Source of the DNA: Solwaraspora sp. WMMD792
GTDB lineage: Bacteria > Actinomycetota > Actinomycetes > Mycobacteriales > Micromonosporaceae
Length of the DNA: 64,000 nucleotides
Direction of reading: 5' to 3'
Assembly (NCBI RefSeq): GCF_029626105.1
Contig: NZ_JARUBH010000009.1
Coordinates: 6,386,001-6,450,000, forward strand
Under the pieces are notes generated by a model. That model saw only the letters and a program-made list of their open reading frames with translations. It did no database searches and had not been told where the DNA came from. The first letter of the stretch is position 1. The number at the start of each line of letters is the position of its first letter. Below are positions 48,740-57,263 of the stretch, one piece after another. Position numbers and translations under genes: made by a program.

Positions 48740-49288
48740 ATGTCGCAACCGACGCCCGAGACCCGTCCGGACCGGCAACTGGTCTTCGCCTCCGACGAGG
48801 TGATGGGCCGTATCGCGCAGCAGGTCCAGCCGCAGATCCAGCAACCCGCGGCGGCCGAGCTGGTACGGGTCACGCTGTTCGCCTACGTCTTCAGCTGGCT
48901 GCCGGCCTTCGTCGTCCTCGCGGTGGCGACCGCCGTCGCACCGTCGGCGACCAGCGGGGCCAGCGTCGCGGCGACCGCGCTGTGGGCCCTGCAGTTCGCC
49001 ACGCTGATCGCGATCTCGACGGTCGTCACCACTCTGATCCAGCGGCGCGCCACCCCGGCTGAGCGAGCTGGCGCGGACACCCCGCCCAGCCGGGTCCTGC
49101 TGCGTGCCGTGCGCGGCGCGCTGTTCACCATCGCCTGCGCGGCACTGGTGCTGGCGTGGCAAGGGCTGTCGGTCGGTCAGATCGCGGTGCTCGCCGGGAT
49201 GATCGCCGCCCTCCTGCATCTGGCACCGATGTTCATCGCTCGACTGCTACTGCGTCGCCGCCAGCACGGCGAGGCGGCGGCGCGGTAA
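48740..49288 (+). CDS. Membrane protein of unknown function
   Basis: A 182-residue protein. A hydrophilic N-terminus (about 1-40) is followed by four hydrophobic segments (about 43-65, 70-95, 120-140 and 145-172) and a basic C-terminus. No family recognised. There is no ribosome site, but TACGCT (48727-48732) sits 7 nt before the ATG, so the mRNA may be leaderless. It converges with the AraC gene, the two stops being only 2 nt apart. Confidence 0.6.
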   Translation: MSQPTPETRPDRQLVFASDEVMGRIAQQVQPQIQQPAAAELVRVTLFAYVFSWLPAFVVLAVATAVAPSATSGASVAATALWALQFATLIAISTVVTTLIQRRATPAERAGADTPPSRVLLRAVRGALFTIACAALVLAWQGLSVGQIAVLAGMIAALLHLAPMFIARLLLRRRQHGEAAAR

Positions 49289-49290
49289 CT

Positions 49291-50160
49291 TCACTCCGGC
49301 TCGACCGGTAGCCACAGCTCGCAGGTCGCGGTGCTGAAATCGGCGGCGCGGTCGAGCACCGCGACCATCGACGGACCCGGCCGCAGCCGCCACGGATTCG
49401 ACGGAAACCATTCGGCCGCCGTCGCCGCCCAGGCCGACTGCAGGGCCTGCGGGTACGACCCGGTGATGCGGAAGACCGCCCACCTGCCGGCCGGTGCCGC
49501 CACGGCGTCCAGGTCGGCGGGCGTGGACGTCTGCGCCGCGACCGCGACCCCGTGCAGGTAGGTCAGCTCGCTGCCTTCGGTGGCGTCCGGGTCGAGGTCG
49601 GCGAAGACCTGCAAGATGCCGGCCGGCTCGGTGTCGCACAGCGCCTTCAGCCGCAGATGCTCCTGCGCCGGCAGCGCGGCGATGTGCTGCTGGATGTGCG
49701 GGTTGACGCCGTGGTGGACCAGCGGGACCCGGGTCGCGTGTCCAACGAGCCGAAACTCGGGCCGGTCGACGATACGGGTGTCCATCGGGATGCTCCCTTC
49801 GACGGTCAGGCGGAACCTGAGCTGTGACTGGCTGCGAAGAGGGCCTCCGTCGCGGCGCACGTCACTCGGGCCGACACCGTGGACCGCCCGGAACGCCCGC
49901 CCGAACGCCTCGGTCGAGCCGTACCCGTGCCGGACGGCGATGCTCAGCAGATCGTCGTCGCCGCGCACCAGCTCGGCGGCGGCGACCGTCATCCGGCGGC
50001 GGCGCACGTACTCCGACAGCGGCATCCCGGCCAGCGACGAGAACATTCGCCGCAGGTGGTACTGGGTCGTGCCGACCGTCCTGGCCATCGCGTCCAGGTC
50101 GAGCTCCTCGGTCAGATGCTCTTCGACGAGGTCGACCAGCCGGTTGAGTGCCGAGATCAC
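49291..50160 (-). CDS. AraC-family regulator with GyrI-like ligand domain
   Basis: A 289-residue protein. The N-terminal 105 residues carry the two helix-turn-helices of the AraC family (L-D-L-D-A-M-A-R-T-V-G-T-T-Q-Y-H-L-R-R-M-F, then I-A-V-R-H-G-Y-G-S-T-E-A-F-G-R-A-F). The C-terminal 160 residues are a GyrI-like effector-binding domain. Proteins with this order (Rob/SoxS-related) react to small hydrophobic or cationic compounds. The GTG has GGGAGG upstream. Target genes are unknown. Confidence 0.88.
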   Translation of the reverse strand: MISALNRLVDLVEEHLTEELDLDAMARTVGTTQYHLRRMFSSLAGMPLSEYVRRRRMTVAAAELVRGDDDLLSIAVRHGYGSTEAFGRAFRAVHGVGPSDVRRDGGPLRSQSQLRFRLTVEGSIPMDTRIVDRPEFRLVGHATRVPLVHHGVNPHIQQHIAALPAQEHLRLKALCDTEPAGILQVFADLDPDATEGSELTYLHGVAVAAQTSTPADLDAVAAPAGRWAVFRITGSYPQALQSAWAATAAEWFPSNPWRLRPGPSMVAVLDRAADFSTATCELWLPVEPE

Positions 50161-50272
50161 GTAGGCCTCCCTTCGACGTCCAGCCTGGCCGAGCGCACCC
50201 TGGCGGCGCCCGACCGTCGTGGCCCGATCCGATCATCCGGCCGCCGACGCGGGTTTGGGCGCCGATCAGGCG

Positions 50273-50797
50273 TCAGCCGATGATCGGGCTGCGGCGTTCG
50301 AGCAGCACCACGTCGCGCCAGCGGCCGTGGTGGCGGCCGACGCGCTCACGGGTGCCGATGGTGCGGAAACCGCAGGTGTGGTGCAGGGTGAGGCTGGCGG
50401 TGTTCTCCGGAAATATTCCAGATTGGATGGTCCAGATGCCGGCCTGCTCGGTCGAGGCGATCAACTGCCGGAGCAGTAGCCGGCCGACGCCGCGCCCTCG
50501 GGCGTCCGGGTGGACGTAGACGGAATGTTCGACGACCCCGGCGTAGACGCACCGATCGGAGACCGGGGTGCAGGCGGTCCAGCCGAGGACGGTGAGGTGA
50601 GCGGCATCGGCGTCGACGGCGACCCAGCGGTGGTCCGGCAATCGGGTGGCGGTGAACCTGTCCCAGCCGGGTGGTTCGGTTTCGAAGGTGGCGTCGCCGG
50701 TGGCGATGCCGAGGCGGTAGATGTCGAGCACGGCGTCGCGGTGCGCGTCGGTCATCGGGGTGAGGACCACCGGTGGCACCGCTCCGGCGGCGGTCAC
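50273..50797 (-). CDS. GNAT N-acetyltransferase, ArsN/phosphinothricin-acetyltransferase-like
   Basis: A 174-residue acetyltransferase with the acetyl-CoA loop R-G-R-G-V-G (100-105). The C-V-Y-A-G-V-V-E-H-S-V-Y-V segment and C-terminal H-H-T-C-G-F are typical of the Pat/Bar group. The GTG start overlaps the arsR stop, so the two are coupled. ArsN1 enzymes of the same group sit in ars operons and inactivate arsinothricin. Context therefore favours an arsinothricin- or phosphinothricin-acetylating role (inference). Confidence 0.78.
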   Translation of the reverse strand: MTAAGAVPPVVLTPMTDAHRDAVLDIYRLGIATGDATFETEPPGWDRFTATRLPDHRWVAVDADAAHLTVLGWTACTPVSDRCVYAGVVEHSVYVHPDARGRGVGRLLLRQLIASTEQAGIWTIQSGIFPENTASLTLHHTCGFRTIGTRERVGRHHGRWRDVVLLERRSPIIG

Positions 50798-51165
50798 CGC
50801 CCGGCTCCGGTGGTGGTGGCGACGTCGAGGAGCCGGGACAGGGCGGCGAGCCGGGTCGGGACGATCCAGTAGTACACCCAGGTGCCCCGGCGCTCGCAGT
50901 CGATCAGGCCGGCTTCCCGCAGCACCTTCAGGTGGTGGGAGATCGTCGGCCCGGTCAGGGTGAACGCCTCGGTCAGGTCGCAGACGCAGACCTCGCCGCC
51001 GGCCTGGGACGCGATCAGCGACAGCAGTCGCAGGCGTACCGGGTCGCCGAGGGCCTTGAAGCCGGGGGCCAGGCTCGCCGCCGCCTCGTCGGTGAGCGCC
51101 TGGTCGGTCAGCGGGGCGCAGCAGGTCGACGTGTGCGGCACGACCGGCAACTCTTGTCTCGACAC
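50794..51165 (-). CDS. arsR: ArsR/SmtB-family metalloregulator
   Basis: A 123-residue winged-helix repressor. The recognition helix T-G-P-T-I-S-H-H-L-K-V-L-R is clear. Cys pairs C15-C16 near the N-terminus and C60-V-C62 at the start of the DNA-binding region resemble the E-x-C-V-C-D-L arsenite site. C90 is an additional candidate. The GTG has no ribosome site. It forms a two-gene operon with the acetyltransferase; no arsenite pump or arsenate reductase is present in the window. Confidence 0.88.
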   Translation of the reverse strand: MSRQELPVVPHTSTCCAPLTDQALTDEAAASLAPGFKALGDPVRLRLLSLIASQAGGEVCVCDLTEAFTLTGPTISHHLKVLREAGLIDCERRGTWVYYWIVPTRLAALSRLLDVATTTGAGR

Positions 51166-51169
51166 GCGT

Positions 51170-51225
51170 CTAGTTTGACAATCATCAAGACAGCGCGCAA
51201 GTTTGTTGCTTAGATAAGCATCTAA
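51170..51225 (-). promoter_or_regulatory. ArsR promoter region with palindromes
   Basis: TTGAC-N-TCAAG (51175-51189) and a perfect TTAGAT-AAGC-ATCTAA palindrome (51210-51225) lie upstream of arsR in an AT-rich patch. Either could be the autoregulatory site. Confidence 0.5.
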
Positions 51226-51326
51226 TCAGCGATGGGGTACGGGATGTCCGTTGCCAACTCGCGCGCAGGTCACCGCCGCGACCGGCGGCTCGTCCGCCGC
51301 CGGCTGCTGCTCGTAGCGGCCCGCCC

Positions 51327-51692
51327 TCAGGCGGGCGGCGGCGGGTGGCCCGGATGGTCGAAGACCGGGTACGCCCACAGCGGCTCGCCGTCGGCGTCGG
51401 CGACCTCGGCGAACAGGTGTGCCAGCGAACGGGTCCACCGGGCCTGCACCTGCGACGCGGCGGTGACCCGGCTGGCGTGCCCGAAGCCGTTCCGGGTCCG
51501 CAGCACGCAGATCAGCAGCAGCCCTTGCCGGTAGATGCGGTAGTCGTAGATGCCCGCCTCGTCGATCAGCGCCGACAACTCCGGCCAGACCTCGGCGTGC
51601 CGCCGCTCGTACTCCTGCCCGGCGCCGGGCCGCAGCCGGTACACATAACACAGCTGCGCGCCCGGCGCCTCGCTGTCGGCGGGTGCGCTCAC
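51327..51692 (-). CDS. L-rhamnose mutarotase family protein
   Basis: A 121-residue ferredoxin-fold protein of the RhaM/DUF718 family. It has Y-V-Y-R-L-R-P-G-x-x-x-E-Y-E-R-R-H32-A-E-V-W-P-E-L and Y-D-Y-R-I-Y-R, typical of enzymes interconverting anomers of L-rhamnose or L-fucose. The GTG start overlaps the permease stop. As last gene of the transport operon it suggests a 6-deoxy-hexose or related sugar as substrate. Confidence 0.87.
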   Translation of the reverse strand: MSAPADSEAPGAQLCYVYRLRPGAGQEYERRHAEVWPELSALIDEAGIYDYRIYRQGLLLICVLRTRNGFGHASRVTAASQVQARWTRSLAHLFAEVADADGEPLWAYPVFDHPGHPPPPA

Positions 51693-52525
51693 TTGCCGGA
51701 GCCCGCGAGCGCGCCGGAGACCAGCTGCCGCTGGAACACCAGGTAGACGATCAGTACCGGCAGCAGCGCCACGATCAGGCCGGCGCTGACCAGCGGCACC
51801 GACACGTCGTATTGGCCGGACAGCAGCGACACCCCGACCATCAGGGTCTTGGAGTCCGACCCGCCCATGATGACCAGCGGCAGCAGCAGGTCGTTCCACA
51901 TCCAGACGAAGTTGAAGATGGCCAGCGCGGCCAGAGCCGGGGTGGCGATCGGCACCAGGAGCCGGAACAGGATGGTGAGGTGCCCGGCACCGTCCATCCG
52001 GGCGGCTTCGATCAGCTCGTCGGGCACCTGCTGGAAGTAGCCGGCCAGCTGGTAGGTGCCCAGCGGCAGGCCGAACGCCGCGTACGCCAGGATCAGCCCC
52101 TGGTACTCCCCGGACATGCCCAGGTCGAGCACGGTCTGGTAGAGCGGGTAGATGATCGCCTGGCTGGGGATGGTCAACGTGATGATGATCAGCAGGAAGA
52201 CGGCCTTGCCGCCGCGGAAGCGCAGCTTCGTCACCGCGTACGCGACGAGCAGCGCGGCCAGCACCGACAGCACCAGCCCGCCCGCGGTGGTGATCAGCGA
52301 GTTGAGCAGCAGCCGGGGCATGTCCATCCGGCGGAACGCCTCGACGTAGTTTTCCAGGGTCACTCCGGTGGTCGGCAGCCCGAGCGGATCCTCGGCGAAG
52401 CCGTACTGCGTCTTCAGCGAGCTGATCACGGTGAACAGCAGCGGGTAGATCGCCGCGACCGCGACGACGACCAGCGCGAACGTCAGTAGGTAGCGCCCGA
52501 GTCGGGCGGTGGTCCGTCGGCTCAT
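51689..52525 (-). CDS. Sugar ABC transporter permease (MalG type)
   Basis: A 278-residue inner-membrane permease with six helices. The E-A-A-R-M-D-G-A-G coupling loop for the ATPase lies near residue 180. It pairs with the MalF-type permease, overlapping it by 4 nt (ATGA). No ATP-binding gene is in the operon; such systems in actinobacteria often share MsiK. Confidence 0.93.
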   Translation of the reverse strand: MSRRTTARLGRYLLTFALVVVAVAAIYPLLFTVISSLKTQYGFAEDPLGLPTTGVTLENYVEAFRRMDMPRLLLNSLITTAGGLVLSVLAALLVAYAVTKLRFRGGKAVFLLIIITLTIPSQAIIYPLYQTVLDLGMSGEYQGLILAYAAFGLPLGTYQLAGYFQQVPDELIEAARMDGAGHLTILFRLLVPIATPALAALAIFNFVWMWNDLLLPLVIMGGSDSKTLMVGVSLLSGQYDVSVPLVSAGLIVALLPVLIVYLVFQRQLVSGALAGSGK

Positions 52526-53484
52526 CGCGGCTTGCGGGTCCCCTCTTTGAACATGTGCCGCACGGAGAAGATCGACAGCACGGCGACGAAGACGAACAGG
52601 GCGATGCCGATCGCGGACCCGTAACCGCGGTCGAGGAAGGTGAAGGTGGTCAGGAAGACCAGGTACTCCGGCAGCATGGTGGCGTCACCGGGGCCGCCCT
52701 GGGTCAGCGCGTAGATCAGCGGGAACAGCCAGATCAGCACCCCGGAGGCGCACAGCACACTCCAGTACGCCACGGTCGGGCGCAGCATCGGCACCACGAT
52801 CGAGAACAGCCGTCGCCAGAAGCCGGCCCCGTCGAGGTACGCCGCTTCGAGCATCTCGTCGGGGATGGTGGCCAGCCCGGCCAGGTAGGTCATCACCCCG
52901 AGCCCGAAGAAGCTCCACAACGCGACGGCGACCAGCGAGAAGAGTGCGCTGTAGCGGCCGTTGAGCCAGGCGATCGCCAACGGGTCGAGCCCGATCGTGC
53001 GCAGGCCGGCGTTGATCGGGCCGTCGGGGGCGAGGATCTGGCGGAACATGATGCCGACGACGATCGGCGCGATCGTGTACGGGACGAAGTAGACGGCCCG
53101 GAAGAACTTCCAGCCGGGGGCCCGCTGGTGGATCAGCACCGCCAGCACCAGCGGCAGCACCACCCACACCGGCAGGGTGGCGACCACCATCAGCGCGTTG
53201 CGGAAGCTGGTGATGACCATCGGGTCGTCGAGCATCCGCAGGTAGTTGTCGGCGCCGGCGAACGTGGCGCCGCCGAAGCCGGCCGACGACTCCATGCTGG
53301 TGATCACGCCCCGTACCAGCGGCACCAGTTTGAACGCCACGGCCAAGGCCAACGCCGGGGTCACCAGCAGCGCGGCCAGCCACCACTCGCGGGCGTGCCG
53401 GTGGCGGCGGGCCGGCCGGCGGGCGGTTCCGGGCGTCCGGTCGGCGGATGTCGGTTCCGGCGCAGGCGCGGTGGAGAGCGTCAT
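52522..53484 (-). CDS. Sugar ABC transporter permease (MalF type)
   Basis: A 320-residue permease with a Pro/Arg-rich cytosolic N-terminus (about 1-30) and six helices. It has the E-A-A-Y-L-D-G-A-G coupling loop near 214. The ATG has AAGGA upstream. It forms the transport channel with the MalG-type partner. Confidence 0.93.
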   Translation of the reverse strand: MTLSTAPAPEPTSADRTPGTARRPARRHRHAREWWLAALLVTPALALAVAFKLVPLVRGVITSMESSAGFGGATFAGADNYLRMLDDPMVITSFRNALMVVATLPVWVVLPLVLAVLIHQRAPGWKFFRAVYFVPYTIAPIVVGIMFRQILAPDGPINAGLRTIGLDPLAIAWLNGRYSALFSLVAVALWSFFGLGVMTYLAGLATIPDEMLEAAYLDGAGFWRRLFSIVVPMLRPTVAYWSVLCASGVLIWLFPLIYALTQGGPGDATMLPEYLVFLTTFTFLDRGYGSAIGIALFVFVAVLSIFSVRHMFKEGTRKPR

Positions 53485-53513
53485 GCGGTGTCCTTAACCT
53501 GGCAGGGGTACCG

Positions 53514-53548
53514 GTCGGTGGGCAGGCGGTGCCGGCCTGCCCACCGAC
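53514..53548 (-). promoter_or_regulatory. Intra-operon hairpin after the binding-protein gene
   Basis: Perfect 13-bp arms 53514-53526 and 53536-53548 lie between the binding-protein gene and the permease genes. It could slow mRNA decay or stop part of transcription, giving more binding protein than permease. Confidence 0.6.
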
Positions 53549-53555
53549 GCGGCGG

Positions 53556-54854
53556 TCAGTTCTGCTGCTTGGTCGGGCTGCGTTCCAGGGCCTGCTGCAT
53601 CTGTTCGGCCCAGGCGTCGACGGTGAGCTGGCCCAGCGTGACCTGCTGCCAGCCGCGGGCCAGCGCGTCGGCCTCCGGGCCGGAGAGCATCACGCCGGCG
53701 TGCAGGGTCGGGTCGGCGACCAGCTCCTGGATCTTGAGGAACGCCGGTGAGTCGGGCAGCAGTGACTGGTCCACGTTCGTGTTCAGCGGCTGCCCCTTGG
53801 CGTACTCCACCCACAGCTCGCCGTTCTCCTTGCTGGCCAGCCAGGAGATAAAGGTCAGACCGGCGTCCTTCTTGTCGCTCCACTGGGTGACGCCGTAGAC
53901 GGCGCCTTCGATGCCGGAGAACTTCTGCGCCAGCGGCGCGTCCGGGTTGATCACCGGCCAGCGGGTGACACCGAGGGTCTCGTCGCCGAGGGCCTCGCCG
54001 AACGCCTGCCAGTTGACCGCGTCGGAGATGATCGTGCCGGCGAAGGCGGCGTCACCGCGCTGGAAGATGTCCGCGCCGTCGGGCAGCATGGTGATCGACG
54101 GAGCGTTGTCGTTGGCCCAACCGCTGGTGGTGATCTCCGCCAGCTTTTCCAGCGTGGACACCAGTTTCGGGTCGGTCCAGGAGATGGTGCCGGCCAGCAG
54201 GGCGCGGATGTCGTCCTCGGTCAGGTAGTTGCGGGCAATCTCCGGGAAGTCCCAGTACGCCGGGAAGGTGCCGGACAGCCCGAGCGCCAGGCAGGTCTTG
54301 CCGGTGGCGGCGACCGCCTCGCAGGCCGCGCCGAACTCGTCCCAGGTGGCCGGCGGCTGTTCCGGGTCGAGCCCGGCGGCGGCCAGCACGTCCTTGTTGT
54401 AGTAGAGGACGTTGCCCTGGTAGGAGAACGGCACGCCGTAGCAGTTCTTGCTGGTGTCGAAGTCCTCGCAGGCGCCGCTGTAGGAAACCAGGTCCTTGTT
54501 GATCTCGGCCGCCTGCTCGCCGAGCGGCACGTACGCGTTGCGCCGATCGAACAGCTCCAGCCCGGCGTTGTTGGCCATCACGTCCGGCCCGGACTGGGAG
54601 GTGATGTACGGTCCCTGCACCTCGGGGTACTTGTCGAACGGGACCGATTCCATCTCCAGCTTGATGTCCGGGTGGCTGGCCTCGAAACGGCTCTTGACCT
54701 GCTGCCAGTATTCGGCACCGCCCGGCTCCCAGGTCAGCACCTTGAGGGTGACCGGTCCGTCGGCGGTGCCGTCGTCACCGCCGCAGCCGGTGAGCAGCAC
54801 GGCGGCTGCCGTCCCGGCGGCGGCGAGGCCGGCAAGGGTACGTCGTCGATTCAT
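53556..54854 (-). CDS. Sugar-binding lipoprotein of an ABC transporter
   Basis: A 432-residue solute-binding protein (MalE-like). The signal peptide ends in a lipobox L-L-T-G-C24, so it is attached to the outer face of the membrane. Body motifs include L-K-V-L-T-W-E-P-G-G, G-P-D-V-M-A and G-V-P-F-S-Y-Q-G-N-V-L-Y-Y-N-K. AGGAG precedes the ATG. It brings a sugar or oligosaccharide to the permeases. Confidence 0.93.
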   Translation of the reverse strand: MNRRRTLAGLAAAGTAAAVLLTGCGGDDGTADGPVTLKVLTWEPGGAEYWQQVKSRFEASHPDIKLEMESVPFDKYPEVQGPYITSQSGPDVMANNAGLELFDRRNAYVPLGEQAAEINKDLVSYSGACEDFDTSKNCYGVPFSYQGNVLYYNKDVLAAAGLDPEQPPATWDEFGAACEAVAATGKTCLALGLSGTFPAYWDFPEIARNYLTEDDIRALLAGTISWTDPKLVSTLEKLAEITTSGWANDNAPSITMLPDGADIFQRGDAAFAGTIISDAVNWQAFGEALGDETLGVTRWPVINPDAPLAQKFSGIEGAVYGVTQWSDKKDAGLTFISWLASKENGELWVEYAKGQPLNTNVDQSLLPDSPAFLKIQELVADPTLHAGVMLSGPEADALARGWQQVTLGQLTVDAWAEQMQQALERSPTKQQN

Positions 54855-54870
54855 CGGGTGAAGCTCCTAA

Positions 54871-55875
54871 TCAGCGAGAGGTGTGGCGGATCCGGTGGGT
54901 GGCGCCGCCGGCGGCGGCGCTGGCGGCGATGGCGGCGGCGACCTGGACCACGTGCAGGCCGTCGGCGAGCGGTACGACCGGAGTCGGGTCCCCGCCGTCG
55001 ATCCGGCGCAGGAAGTGTCGGAGCTCGGCGGCGAGCGCACCGCCCCCGTCAGCGGGCGAGAGCAGCCAGTCCGGCGCCTGCGTCCGGTCGGCGGCCTGCA
55101 CGAGCAGGGTGGGCCGGCCGAGGTCGACGTGACCGACCCCGTCGGTGCCGTACACCTCGACGAGGTCGTCGGTGTGGTTGGGCGCGTGTTCGGGCAGCAG
55201 GTAGCTGTTGCGGATCGACGACACGACGTCGTTGGCGTGCCGCAGTTCCGCCCAGACCAGGACCGGCGTGACCGATCCGGGTCGGGTCCGGGCGGCGGCG
55301 CGGACCTCGACCACCGGCGCCTGCGCGTACCACAGAGCGAGGTCGATGTCGTGCACCGCGGTGAGCAGCGCGGGATGCTCGTGCGGGAAGAGCCGGCTCA
55401 ACGCGCGGGGCCGGTCCCGGCGCGACGAGACGGCCAGCACCTGGCCGAGTCCGCCGGCGTGCACGGTGTCGTACAGTGCCCGGTGCGCGGGGCTGAACCG
55501 CAGGATGTGGCCGGGCTGGCAGAGCACGTCGTGCGCCTGGGCGGCCGCGACGATCGCGGCGGCGTCGTCGACCGTCGTGGCCAGCGGCTTCTCCACCAGC
55601 ACTGGCACACCGGCGTCGAGCAGCGCGACGGCGACCGCGCGGTGGACCGGGCCGGGTACGCAGACCGAGGCGGCGTCGGGCCGGGCCGCGGCCAGCAGTT
55701 CGGTGACGGTGCCGAAGGTGCGGCCGACGCCGTACTGCCGGGCGACGTGTTCCCGGGCGACCGGGTCGGGGTCGACGACGGCGTCGACGGTGACACCGAG
55801 TGATCGGTAGGCGGCCACGTGCCGGGTGCCGAACGCACCTGCTCCGAGTACGGCGACCCGCGGTCCGGAGTTCAT
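54871..55875 (-). CDS. Gfo/Idh/MocA-family oxidoreductase
   Basis: A 334-residue NAD(P)-dependent sugar oxidoreductase. The nucleotide loop is G11-A-G-A-F-G16, and the family motif E95-K-P97 is present. H-I-L-R-F-S-P and H-D-I-D-L-A-L-W occupy the substrate side. The ATG overlaps the M20 amidohydrolase stop (ATGA). It could oxidise the imported sugar, for instance at C1 to a lactone, feeding the lactonase encoded divergently. It is also close to inositol and 3-keto-sugar dehydrogenases. Confidence 0.88.
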   Translation of the reverse strand: MNSGPRVAVLGAGAFGTRHVAAYRSLGVTVDAVVDPDPVAREHVARQYGVGRTFGTVTELLAAARPDAASVCVPGPVHRAVAVALLDAGVPVLVEKPLATTVDDAAAIVAAAQAHDVLCQPGHILRFSPAHRALYDTVHAGGLGQVLAVSSRRDRPRALSRLFPHEHPALLTAVHDIDLALWYAQAPVVEVRAAARTRPGSVTPVLVWAELRHANDVVSSIRNSYLLPEHAPNHTDDLVEVYGTDGVGHVDLGRPTLLVQAADRTQAPDWLLSPADGGGALAAELRHFLRRIDGGDPTPVVPLADGLHVVQVAAAIAASAAAGGATHRIRHTSR

Positions 55876-57155
55876 CGGTCCACCGCCCCGGTGGCCGGCG
55901 TCGGTTCGGCTGGTGCGGACGGCTGTGGCTGCGCAAGGCCCGGCTGCGCCGGGGCGGACGGCTGTGCCGGGATCGTGGTGCCGGGCTGGGCGAGTCCGCC
56001 GGCGAGGACGGCCCGGGTCAGCCGCTCCAGCACCGTCACCCCGACGCCGATGCACCGTTCGTCGACGTCGAACGAGCCGGAGTGCAGGGGCGCACCGCCG
56101 ACTGTGCCGTTCGACACGCCGAGTTTGACGTACAAGCTGGGACCGAGCGCGCCGAGCAGCGCGAAGTCGTCGGTGGTCAGCGGTGGGACCGACAGCGGGT
56201 GCAGGTCGACGAGACCGGGCAGTACGGCGTCGGCAAGGGCGACGAGCCGGTTCGCGTTGCGTACCGGCGGCATCTCGTTGGCCCAGGTGAAGCGCAGGTC
56301 GAGGTCGAGAGCGTCGGCCTGCCCGACGGCGACCCGTTCGATCGCCTGTTTCAGCCGGGCCCGGGCGGCCGGATCGTGGGTGCGCAGCGTGCCGGTCGCT
56401 TCGGCGCGTTCGGCGACCTGGCTCTGGCTGGCGCCGCCGGTGATCGTGCCGATGTTGAAGGCGACCAGATCGTCGGGGTTCTGTGCCCGGGCGACGGCGG
56501 CGTGCAGGGCGGTCACGGTGGTGGCGAGACCGAGGATGGCGTCGCGGCCGCTGGCCGGGGTGGCGGCGTGTGCGGCCCGGCCGACCAACTCGACGCGGAA
56601 GGCGTCCTTGGCGGCCATCGCGGTGGTCCGGTCGACACCGAGGGCTCCGGCGGGTAGTCCTGGCCAGCAGTGCAGGCCGAGTACGGCGTCAAAGCGCCGG
56701 TCGGCGAGTGCCGGGTCGGCGAGCACGGCGGCGGCCCCTGAGTCGGCGCCGAACGGGATCTCCTCTGCGGGCTGGAAGAGCACGGTGACGCTGCCGGCCG
56801 GTGGCGGGTCGCCGGCGATCCGGGCGGCGACCCCGTACGCGACGGTCATGTGTACGTCGTGCCCGCAGGCGTGGCAGACGCCCGGGGTACGGGAGGCGTA
56901 AGGCACCTCCTTGGCATCCGACACCGGGTACGCATCCATATCGGCCCGAATAAGTACGGCTGGTCCAGGTGCGGCGGAGTTGAGCTCCAGAAGCAGCCCG
57001 GTGCCGGCTACGCCAGTGTGTAGCCGGCCCAGTGGTCCCAGCAGTCTCTGCAGTGTCGCTGCCGTCTGCTTCTCCTCGAAGCGCAGCTCAGGGTGCTGGT
57101 GAAGTTGGCGCCGTAACTGCGTCAGCGCTTCGACCTCGTCGCCTGCCAGCGTCAC
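55872..57155 (-). CDS. M20D-family amidohydrolase
   Basis: A 427-residue metal-dependent amide hydrolase of the hippuricase/IAA-amino-acid hydrolase group. Metal ligands are visible in C-H-A-C-G-H-D-V-H (94-102), Q-P-A-E-E (128-132) and L-H-S-G-S-F. The last 40 residues are a Pro/Ala/Gln repeat with no family counterpart. The GTG has GAGG upstream. As first gene of the transport operon it may deacylate the imported compound (inference). Confidence 0.88.
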   Translation of the reverse strand: MTLAGDEVEALTQLRRQLHQHPELRFEEKQTAATLQRLLGPLGRLHTGVAGTGLLLELNSAAPGPAVLIRADMDAYPVSDAKEVPYASRTPGVCHACGHDVHMTVAYGVAARIAGDPPPAGSVTVLFQPAEEIPFGADSGAAAVLADPALADRRFDAVLGLHCWPGLPAGALGVDRTTAMAAKDAFRVELVGRAAHAATPASGRDAILGLATTVTALHAAVARAQNPDDLVAFNIGTITGGASQSQVAERAEATGTLRTHDPAARARLKQAIERVAVGQADALDLDLRFTWANEMPPVRNANRLVALADAVLPGLVDLHPLSVPPLTTDDFALLGALGPSLYVKLGVSNGTVGGAPLHSGSFDVDERCIGVGVTVLERLTRAVLAGGLAQPGTTIPAQPSAPAQPGLAQPQPSAPAEPTPATGAVDR

Positions 57156-57263
57156 CTAGCTTCACCTCACGTGTGGCATAAATCCGGACCTAATAGAGAC
57201 AGAACCTAGGTCAGTGGGTGCGTCGCGTCAATGGGCTGGTCGGATCCGGGTTAGGGTCCGGCC
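57156..57263. promoter_or_regulatory. Divergent promoter region of the transport operon and lactonase-like gene
   Basis: GACCTA (57187-57192) and TAGGTC (57207-57212) form an inverted repeat with 14 nt between. TAGGTC also occurs upstream of the dehydratase gene at 47482, so one regulator may control both loci. Confidence 0.5.
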
